Shown: positions 55,964 to 64,000 of the stretch, piece after piece | How the letters are laid out: the number at the start of each line of letters is the position of its first letter | Position numbering within the stretch: the stretch's first letter is position 1 | NCBI RefSeq assembly: GCF_001039355.2 | Contig: NW_019774859.1 | Span: forward strand, 1-64,000 | Length of the DNA stretch: 64,000 nt | Direction of reading: 5' to 3' | DNA from: Lingula anatina | Taxonomy: Eukaryota > Brachiopoda > Lingulata > Lingulida > Lingulidae | The notes under the pieces: generated by a model | Told to the model about the DNA's origin: nothing | Databases searched by the model: none | The model's input: the letters and a program-made list of their open reading frames with translations, nothing else | Made by a program: the position numbers and the translations under genes

Positions 55964-58900
55964 ACGCTACACAAGAAATATCCATTGCAATAATTTCAGA
56001 ATAAATCTATACACTTTCAGAGGGTAGAAAACTTATAAGCCCGTCATTACCAGTTTCTTCATCTGAGGGGTGACGTCAACGCTAGGTTTCCCAGCAAAAG
56101 GCTCCACGAGGTCGAATATATTGTTCCAACTTTGGGCCCACATATTCCCTTGAAATAAATGTGAAAAAAAGTGAAATGCTTTATTTTGTGTCATACTGAC
56201 AGTACGTCCAGTTGCGTCATTTGTGTTGAATAAAAAACTGTTTTGTTTTCATTTCACGAAAAATGAATATTAAAGATATGTCAGTGAGGTGCATATCTTG
56301 AATTTTATTTGCATTATTTTAATATCACTTTTTATAAATGCTGTCTTCTTTCCATAATGGGGCAAACCCAACGTAATATATTGAAGAACATCTCTCTTAA
56401 TTTAAAACACTTTCACTAGCTATGTTATTGTAATAGACTTGTGAAGATTCTTTTGTCTATAGCTACATATATTTGTCTGGTCTTAACAGCCAATATTTCG
56501 TCTGCTTGCAGTCAGACTTCATCAGGGAATGAGGTTGTGATAGATGTGACAACATATCACCCCCTCTGGTGTGCTATTTGGTCAGATCCCCCCCCCCCCC
56601 GCCTGCCCCTCCCTATCACTATTACATATATTGCAATACCTCAAGGTTTTTAAACAATCTGTGATATTCTAACATTAAATTGTCGCATAATTCCGAACCA
56701 CATCTAGAACGCGATAACACCCATACCTAATAAGTGAGCTGGAATGTGTCCACTCGGTGGAAACAAGCTCTCTCCATATTTTGCCTTCAGTTTATTCTTT
56801 ACATAGGCGTGTAGGTTCAGATAGAGCGGCTTCATCTCCTCATACAGTTGCTCTAGTTGATCTCGGAAGTCGGCAGTGTCGTACCAGGATCTCCAGTAGT
56901 CACCAGTGTCTAGGTACCCTGCATGAATGGTAGAAAGAATGGTATTTGTGTTGATGCCTCAATAAAGATCCGTTTTGTTTTCTCTTCACAAAAAAATGAA
57001 CAACAAAAGCATGTCAGTGACGTTCATATCTTGTAATATATTTGCATAACTTCAAATCACTGTTTACAAGTGCTGATTTCTTTCCGCGGTTATAAAACCC
57101 AACGCAATATGTTAAAACGTATCCCTCATAACTCAGTGGGCGTTAGTCCCTCATACACATACACACTAATACACTGGGGGATTTAGGGGTGGGGGAGGGG
57201 GTCAGGGGAGTCCTGGATCCCCTTTCAATTTAAAAAAAAAAATCACACCGATGGTCCCATCTTGTAATGGGAATTTTAACTAGATGAATCATAGTTCTAA
57301 ACCGTACCAAATAGCACTGTTCGCCCTCTAAAATACCAACAATTTTCGGGGCCCTTCAGCGGCCCCCGAACCCCATGCAAAGGGGGGGGGGGGGGCGCGC
57401 TCCCCCCCAACCCCCCCCCCCCCCCCCCCCCCCCCCCANNNNNNNNNNNNNNNNNNNNNNNNNCCCCCCAAAAAAACCAAAAATTTTGGGGGCCTCCGGG
57501 GCCCCCCAACCCCCACAAAAAGGGGGGGGGGGGGGGGGCTCCCCCCCCCCCGCCCCCCCCCCCCCCCCCCCCTTCAAATAGCCCTGGATCCTCCCCTTCT
57601 CACAGCAAAAAGTCTTCACATTTACGTTACATTATTATATTGACAAAATAAATTTTTTGGGAATTTTCATCACCTCTGCCTTACCAATGGGTTATATACC
57701 ACATCATATACCGTTGACAAAATTGCGAGCAATTAATGTTTTCAGTGTTTCAAGTTTCGGATTTTTGAGCCTCTCTCGCAAGAGGGAGACGTTTTATTAA
57801 ATATAACGAGCTCTAAATCTGGTTAAGATCGTAACAACTTTTAGTTATAAAGAGGAAATTCCTCTTATTTACCACAAAATAAATATTTCTTTTCTTATAT
57901 AAAAGTATAACGGCCACTGCTTGCCTTTTAAAAACATAATTTTGAAATATTCAAAATTTATGTCCCTTGTTTTAGTTTGAACTTCAGATTTTCATCGACC
58001 TCTACTTGCAGGTGAATATTTACACTACTTTGCTTTTCCTGGATCGACAAACACTAAGGATAAAACCAGTTACTATGTAAATCAAGTCTATCGATTCAGG
58101 AATAGTGATTTTAATTTGAAATGGTTTAAATATCTTAATGTGTGGTGCATATATGATTCTACCACATTAAGTATAAAAAGTACACAGTGCAAAAACGCAT
58201 ATGCACAGGCGTTCACTTAGGCATACTTACCATTTTCAATAGCGGCCTCGTTACTGAGATCAACAAATTCCCTGTAATCATTTCGAATCTTTCGTCCAGT
58301 TGCATCCCGCCATCCTTTCCAGGCATCAAGAAGTTCCCAATAATCTCTCGAGGTAGCCATTAATCGGATAAGACCTGTAATAAGGACTGGTCATTAAACA
58401 AATGAGTTTTGTTGAGAGAGAGAGAGGGAGAGAGAGATGTATCAACTTCAATGGTCCTAAAACAATTCACTACTAGGTTAATAAACAAAAAAGTATGTCG
58501 TATACTTAACCTGGCTCCAAATCTAAACATGTGTCATTTTTGTCACATACTTGGCCCTCGCTATAAGTGGTCTCCATATTGGTGACTAACGATATGAGCT
58601 GAAATGGATACAAACTACTCTGTCAGGATTTTTAATCGATGGGATGAAAACATTGTGGGAGAGAGACATTGTTGAATTTTACAGTGAAGTTTTGCCCATC
58701 AGCAAGTGAGTGCGTCGATTTGAGTTTTTTAAGAACCTAAATTGTTAGGCCTACAACTTAAAATCAACACTGAATTCTCGTCACACGCCCCCAACTTTGT
58801 AAAGAAAATTAAAAAACAAAGAACGAAAGAAAGAGAAAGAAAAATATATATTCCTGTCACATACTACATGTTTGGAAAGCAAAAAGTAACTGACCCGGAA

Positions 58901-60206
58901 AGTTTTAATTCTGACCTTACTGACATTCATGTCATCCAAGATATTTACATAACACAGAGACAAGCAAACCAGACCTACTTCAATCTAAATCACAGATAAA
59001 TATTTTTGCATTGTCTCAAGTTCATATGTACATGAATATTTTCATTTGCGATTTCTGTACACATTTCTGTAAACTGAAATCAGATATCAGAGCAGACCCA
59101 TTTTCTTATAAATGCTCCACGACACGATCGTGTCATATTATGTTTTTGTCACATCTCAGGGGCGGATCCAGAGCTATTTACTGACAGTCTTCCAATTGTC
59201 TTTGTTGATTCATCCTCCAATTTTGACCGTCTTCCAACAAAAAAAAGATACCCGTCAATGTAAACTTGAAAATCTGACCGTCTTCCGGAAGACCCAGAAG
59301 ACGGCCTAAATCCTCCCCTGCATCTGCACTACATGCTTATAAAACGTGACATCACTGTCATCAACTCACCCTCTCGTACTTGGCCTTGTCCTTGCGAAGG
59401 AGTGTTGCCGAGCCGACATCGGAGATTTTTCTGAATTGCCTCCTAAGATCAGGATCGGTGAAATTCTCCCAGGCAAACGACGAAGCATTTTCCGCAGCCT
59501 CTCTGTCAAACTCTGCAGAAATGATGGAGGCGTTGTGCTAAATATACAATGTAATGTAATGCAATGCAATGCGATTTGCGAGGACTTTGCCCATATACAA
59601 TTAGAGGCATTGTGTGTATCTAGCTTCTTAGATGTTCGCTGTATAAAGAACCTAAAGTGGAACGTGCTCACCAGAAAACGAATGTGGTAACAAAACTAAC
59701 GCAGTTGATGCAATGTATTCAATACACGCAAGGTTTCGATGAAATAGAATATGAAAGAAAAATTATGATTGGTGAATTCATAGTTATAAGACACCAGTTT
59801 TATCCGTTACGGTACGGTTACGGTTACATAGCAGTTACAACTGTTAACAAAACAGTACCCGTCTTTCTCCGATAAATTTAGTAGCGAACACACATCATGC
59901 TCTTGTAAGATATAAGACATTCTGCCGGCGCGTTCATTATCGTGACCGTACGCAAGTAAAGAAAGTTTTCTTATACTAGTATAAGTAAGTACTTACAGCA
60001 ACAGCTCTGTTATAGTCGGTTATGTTAGTACTGTAGTTCCATTCCGCTTCCACCTTTTCTGCAAACACAATCTGCGCTCTTTGGTTGTATTCCTGAGCCC
60101 ACGCCCTGGCGATCGTCTCGTTCATATTTTTCTGAGCCATCGCGCCCTTTGCGGAAGAAGCCACCACTAAAAGAACCGTCGCTGCCAGCCGAAAAGCAGA
60201 AGACAT
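51366..60206 (-). CDS. ACE: Angiotensin-converting enzyme-like peptidyl dipeptidase (13 exons, 643 aa)
   Basis: Coding order: 60206-59997, 59510-59370, 58598-58511, 58374-58231, 56918-56727, 56148-56051, 55749-55577, 54856-54732, 54327-54229, 54025-53881, 52995-52897, 52316-52194, 51660-51366; 1932 bases, phases agree. The Met at 60206 opens a signal peptide ([15 protein letters not shown]). M2 zinc metallopeptidase features: HEMGH (H366, E367, H370), the third zinc ligand E394 in FQEAVGE 24 residues later, [27 protein letters not shown] and YIRYF (transition-state His/Tyr). One catalytic domain, as in insect Ance, not two. The tail is Ser/Thr/Pro-rich then hydrophobic to the last residue ([16 protein letters not shown]), which looks like a GPI-attachment signal or a tail-less anchor. 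The enzyme would remove C-terminal dipeptides from peptides at the cell surface. Exon 2's acceptor has two adjacent AGs; phase decides for 59510. Confidence 0.95.
53500..53812 (+). mobile_element. 3' fragment of a non-LTR retrotransposon (RTE-like, tentative)
   Basis: A (GACA/GATA)n tract at about 53744-53766 is followed by CATAACCTCCTTGGCGGAGA, a 3' end I associate with RTE-type elements of marine animals; the upstream part CAGACCTCCGCCAAGG is complementary in style. No reverse transcriptase frame is present. It lies in intron 10 of ACE. Confidence 0.4.
55929..55963. repeat. (GT)n microsatellite in ACE intron 6
   Basis: A run of GT with one CG interruption. Confidence 0.9.
56220..56402. repeat. 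Local duplicate within ACE introns (partner 56960-57142)
   Basis: The two stretches flank ACE exon 5 and align along their length at moderate identity, sharing TTTTGTTTTC, CATGTCAGTGA-like, TTCTTTCC and AACCCAACG blocks in the same order. Either a dispersed repeat inserted twice or a local duplication around the exon. Confidence 0.6.
56496..56525 (-). ncRNA. Hammerhead-ribozyme-like core in a repeat (tentative)
   Basis: On the - strand CTGATGA, then a 5-bp hairpin (GTCTG/CAGAC with an 8-base loop), then GAAA. This is the conserved core order of hammerhead ribozymes, which are found in Penelope-like retroelements. Helix I and a cleavage site could not be paired convincingly, so catalysis is unproven and the match may be a decayed copy. 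Confidence 0.3.
57170..57600. other. Low-complexity G/C runs around an assembly gap
   Basis: Long C and G homopolymers surround 25 N at 57439-57463 in ACE intron 4. Two flanking parts (57340-57410 and 57470-57540) look like the same sequence with homopolymer errors. Base-level sequence here is unreliable. Confidence 0.8.
59157..59320. mobile_element. hAT-type MITE (164 bp) in ACE intron 2
   Basis: Ends CAGGGGCGGATC on the left and AAATCCTCCCCTG on the right, i.e. CAGGGG-GGAT inverted ends of the hAT style. CATCT is repeated directly on both sides (59152-59156, 59321-59325); hAT normally duplicates 8 bases, so the outer three may have mutated. Internal GACCGTCTTCC motifs recur. Noncoding. Confidence 0.6.
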
Positions 60207-61470
60207 TCTGGCAGTGTTGGAGCAGTCCCAACGTGCTCTCTCTCCCACTGCGTCTGAATGATGCTAAGGTCATGTTGGTAGAGCACGTTACCTGCTGACA
60301 CCGACAGGTCACATGGATTTAGGGTAATGCCTAATATGTTTTCAGTGGGAAGTAGAGACATGCTCAGAGTTACTGGGGCAATGATGTGGTTAACGAGGGC
60401 ATCTTTCTTTCAGGTTATTTGAAACAATAGGGCTGAGAAAACAAGGGGAGGACAAGTGCAATTTACGGTCAAAGAGGCTTGAATACACATGTACCTGACC
60501 TCACAAAATTGGGTGAGGCAGACAAGCAAAAGAAACGCATACAAATGTAGCTAGAAAACAGAAATAGTCTGTTTGGAAAGAGGCCAACTCCTTTCTACAC
60601 AAATGCTTTGGTCCTTTTTATGTTGTTGATACGTTAAAGTTAAAACAGTCCGAGCGGTTCACGGGACTTTACTCTCTTTCACAATATCTCTGCGAATTCG
60701 GTTACTATTGTTAAGTTATCCATAAATTGTGTGGCTCTGTTTCCATTCATTTTGCCTCCTTGCCAGAAGATTGTAAGGCAAATTTTCGCTTTCCTTTCCA
60801 ATATTAGTCATACATGTATTGAAGACTTGTATTTTCAATAACACCTAGCTAAGAAGACTTGCGTACAAAGGTTTTGTATTTACAGACGCCACCCTATACA
60901 AATCGACCTGATTTACTCCATGGCGTGTTACAATTTAGTAGATCAGTACTTAAAAGAGCGACTTGCACAGTCAGTCCTACTCACACCAATGAGCCTACAA
61001 GCCAATATATACTTATTTGCTTAAAATGTAATGAAAGGAAAATACACGAGCACACAGCTTGTGTTTATCGTGGTTTGGTGATCATACAATATACAGTATA
61101 TTATAACAACCCATTTGCTGTATGTAATAATGATCGTCTGTATTCGTAAGCTAGCTCTTATTGTGTATTTTGAAGTTCTACAACAGTCAGCTATAACAAG
61201 CTCCAACTTCTGGTCGTCATCATTCCCAGGAAACAATACGTTTATGATTGCCAAGTATGTCTTTTTCCTTCCCCTAATTTCCTATATAACTATTGTGAAT
61301 ATTTAAACAGGGAATGGCATTCGGTTTCAGAGGCTCCAGACTTATATAAGTACAAAATCTAGCTTCCTGTGCTTTTCCGACAAAGAAAACAGTATCTTTT
61401 CTTAGTTATAAATTGGAGTAATGAACGTTCATGTTAAGAAAGAATTTGAGTTTGAGAATTTAAGTAAAAC
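60207..61470. other. ACE upstream region up to the duplication junction
   Basis: No gene recognised. The ACE promoter should lie just above 60206; no obvious TATA box. The stretch is unique in the window and ends where the tandem duplicate starts at 61471. Confidence 0.5.
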
Positions 61471-61489
61471 AAGTGGGGCTGAAAAATAA
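61471..61489 (+). pseudogene. AARSD1: Relic of the last AARSD1 codons at the duplication junction
   Basis: Only the final codons and stop of AARSD1 (SGAEK, TAA) are present, with the AARSD1 3' flank behind them and unrelated sequence before 61471. This pins the breakpoint inside the coding part of the last exon at the position matching 48831. Confidence 0.8.
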
Positions 61490-62027
61490 ACCGTTTTTAT
61501 TATCATAATTGTTGTCCATCTCAGTAAAATTTAAATATCTTCAAAGGGAATGCCAAAATTGCCATATTCTAATTCATTTCTGACTGTTATAATTGCAAGA
61601 AAGGGTGAACAAAAATGACTGTTTATTCATTGATTTATTAATAAATTTATTTTGCTTTTATTTGTATTCAGCTTCTTAAATCTGCAAAATTCACTTTTAA
61701 GACTTGGCCAAATATAAATCAAATGTGTGATTTTAGGCAGAATAAAAGCTTATTCTGTGTGTTATGCCTGGAATTATTTTGCTTTATTAATGTTTATTTG
61801 ATGTATGATCCAGTTAAGTACAGAAAAATGAAACAGAAACTTAAGTTACTTTTATTAATACAAAACAGTTTAGGAAAAATTATATGTATAGATCCTAGCT
61901 TAGAAAAACCATCACTGACTATAAATTTTTTAAACAACATTTAAAACAAAGTAAAAGATTTACTGCTAAATAAGTTGTATGAAGTAGCATCCACAAGGAC
62001 ACCTGTTGCTTATCTTAAATTTTGCAG

Positions 62028-62083
62028 AGAAAGAGAGTCACTCACTGAATGCAATTGCTCTAGCCTTGCAGTATGCTATTAAG
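62028..62083 (+). other. Possible isolated exon
   Basis: TTTTGCAG precedes and GTAAGG follows 56 bases that are open in one phase, reading KESHSLNAIALALQYAIK. There is no counterpart in the upstream block at 48.8-51.3 kb and no neighbouring exon was seen. The protein was not recognised; it may be chance. Confidence 0.25.
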
Positions 62084-63524
62084 GTAAGGTCCAAATTGAT
62101 TTCATTGTGATTTAAGCCCTAAAATACTTACTCAAAAAACTTTGTTCAAAAATCTCCCCCCCCCCGCCTCCCCCCCCCCCCCAAAAAAAAAAAAAAAAAA
62201 AAAACATACACAGTAAGCTTAACATTAATTGTGTAATTATTTTCTCTCTCTTTCTTAGTTCTGGATGAATAACAATGTAATTACATCATACAAAAATATT
62301 TTAATGCTTTGATAAATTGATGCAATAGCATGAAAGCAATCAGAGAATAGTTTGCCTAGTATCTATTTTATAGAGTTTCAAGCTATGGAACAACAACAAT
62401 GTTCTGACAAAAGGATATACCTTTAAAATCCCAGTTAGATATAAAGCTGATTAAATATTTCATATTAAATAATATGTCTAACCAATTGTATTTTGTGCCA
62501 TTTGATCTCAAACATACTGGATATGGTGACAAATATTTAAAGCCCTTTCAGATCCCAGTGGTATAAAAATGTTAATTGTCAATCTTATTGAATGGTGCAC
62601 TTATTTAGCTATTTTGCCCTTTTACAAATAGGGCACCTAAGTTTTGTTTGCATATATGAGATGATATGCCAACTTCTGTCAATATTATTGACAATTAACA
62701 TTTTTATGGTGCACTTATTTAGCTATTTTGCCCCTTTACCGTTAGGGCAATAAAGTCTTATTTGCATATGTGCAATCATATGCTGATATTGCAATGTTAT
62801 TGTGCAACATACCAACTTCTGGGAACAGGTTTGTTTACTTTCTGCCTACTGTACAGTGAAATATAGAATATCTTAATCCTGCTTTGCCTGCCATCTGTTT
62901 GACCTTATCCATAGGGAATTGGAAAAAAAACATTTGTCTGCTACTTTGGTGAATACACCCAAAAACAAAGCAGAAAGCCATGTTGACAGTAATAATCACT
63001 GTTGATTAGGCCACCAAAATGCCCCTGCAAATGACGAAAATTCACATTTCACCTCTTTTCATTATTTGCAAGGTAGCCAATTCCTTCAAATTATTGTTAT
63101 TAAATTTTGATTTTAAATCACTGATTAAAACTGAAGATTTTCCTCAATCAATCATTCAAATGTTAGTTTACAAGAAACCAAAATATAGCAATGCACTGAT
63201 GTCAATTTTGGAAAAAAGAAATATAAAAAGGTATTATACACTTGCCACTTTGATACTGTATCCATAATATCCTTAAAGCCTTTTGTAATTAATTTTCTTT
63301 CAAATATATTCGGATTCTTTAATAAGTATAATATGTATGTAAGCACAAGTTGGGGCTCCTGAGTATAAATATAAGAATGAAGAATCGGAAAGATAAATTC
63401 TAGTGTGATTTTCAATACATTTCTGTTATGGTCTTAAAATGTATTACTGTGATTTTAACTTTGAATTGACATGTCAGTTGCTCTACTGTCTTAATCGACA
63501 CCAATTAGTACTTCACATGTGTGT

Positions 63525-63828
63525 TCATCTTACAATGTAACGTGTCAATACAGATATAAAGGCTACTATAAAGAAACTATTATGCAACCTTCCAGTTGAA
63601 TTTGCTGGCTTGAATTTGGTGGTGGTTGAAGGAGCAGAAGTAGTCGTGTAATACTCAATTGGACATTCTTCAGACCATGTTATGGTCTGACCTTGATTCT
63701 GGACCTTTAGCCAATCAATTAGAGGCTTGAAGTAGAGCAAGATGGCGTTAGCGGACATGTTACGGGTCCCTGTAACTTGCTCCAGTGCATCTGGCCATGG
63801 TTTACTGGATCCAAGTTTTAACATGTTA
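63525..63828 (-). CDS. ACE: Last exon of a second ACE-like gene (partial)
   Basis: Acceptor TTTTAG at 63829-63834, then 101 codons with the stop, in the same phase as the last exon of the first gene (51366-51660). It reads [16 protein letters not shown] and ISWL-type helices as in the first copy, with [18 protein letters not shown] unchanged. Differences include an added TKF-type insertion in the Thr/Ser-rich tail and a final RYIVR in place of LYILR; the hydrophobic end is kept. The other exons lie beyond the right edge. The open frame implies a working tandem duplicate, but only this exon can be judged. Confidence 0.9.
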
Positions 63829-64000
63829 CTAAAATATAAAGGTAAACAGATAACATTAAAGGTTTAATTGCATTAGATTTCACAGTTTGCAGGGATTGTG
63901 TTAGTTGTGATGATGTTTGGGTGTAATTGCTGTAGGTGTGATAGTTACACTGGATTGTTTTTGGCAAATATATGCAGTCATATGAAGAAGTGTTTTACAA

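Larger units (their letters stand above)
61471..64000. repeat. Start of the second tandem copy of the AARSD1-tail/ACE block
   Basis: From AAGTGGGGCTGAAAAATAAA on, the sequence follows 48831 onward: AARSD1 last codons and 3' flank, one unit of the 49-50 kb array, the spacer, and the ACE last exon with its intron. Differences include indels, a shorter array and C/A runs at 62158-62204. The copy runs past the window end. Confidence 0.88.

Noticed and set aside
57297-57619. Gly/Pro-rich frames on both strands
   Set aside because: They translate poly-C/poly-G runs and N bases.
59366-59671. 101-residue frame over ACE exon 2
   Set aside because: It is out of phase with exons 1 and 3; reading from 59510 gives the ACE family sequence in phase.
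1-64000. CRISPR arrays, rRNA, tRNA genes or bacterial operons
   Set aside because: The tandem repeats seen have no CRISPR-like spacer pattern, no cloverleaf or rRNA core was recognised, and gene structure is eukaryotic throughout.

Overview
This is a 64 kb piece of an animal nuclear genome: genes are split by GT-AG introns, intergenic space is AT-rich and full of microsatellites, inverted-repeat elements and LTR retroelements, and there are four assembly gaps or N positions. A TRIM-NHL gene expansion, an env-bearing Ty3/Gypsy element and lineage-specific cysteine-rich secreted genes suggest a lophotrochozoan, most likely a marine mollusc; that placement is inference, as no species-diagnostic gene is present.

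Layout. (1) 0.2-9.5 kb, + strand: two tandem paralogous four-exon genes for small secreted cysteine-rich proteins (169 and 168 aa) that I cannot assign to a known family. In the first, the end of exon 3 together with its splice donor has been amplified into a ~22-copy, 26-bp tandem array. (2) 11-38 kb: three intronless TRIM-NHL E3-ligase-like genes, all on the - strand, in tandemly duplicated blocks; a decayed copy of the cysteine-rich gene's last exon at 33.3 kb shows that the duplicated block included the end of that gene. (3) 16.16-29.64 kb: a - strand Ty3/Gypsy-type retroelement with 534-bp LTRs (about six differences between them), gag, a damaged pol with a C-terminal chromodomain, and an env of the insect-errantivirus/baculovirus-F type. 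It inserted into the 3' flank of the second TRIM block with a TACT target duplication. Its env is split by a second LTR element (453-bp LTR, ATAT duplication), and a ~2.8 kb piece of another copy of the first element is wedged between N runs, so this part of the assembly is probably wrong. (4) 39.8-42.6 kb, - strand: three exons of a SEPT2/5-group septin without recognisable 5' or 3' exons. (5) 44.1-48.8 kb, + strand: AARSD1 (alanyl-tRNA editing protein), 12 exons in consistent phase, but about 80 residues of the editing domain are absent. (6) 51.4-60.2 kb, - strand: a complete 13-exon single-domain angiotensin-converting-enzyme gene (643 aa) with a GPI-signal-like C-terminus. (7) 61.47-64 kb: the start of a second tandem copy of the AARSD1-tail/ACE block, ending with the last exon of a second ACE gene that continues outside the window.

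The genes do not form one pathway. The shared theme is local tandem duplication (cysteine-rich pair, TRIM triplet, ACE pair) with transposable elements and gene decay at or near the duplication boundaries. Exon coordinates were derived by hand from splice consensus and phase; all sum to whole codons.
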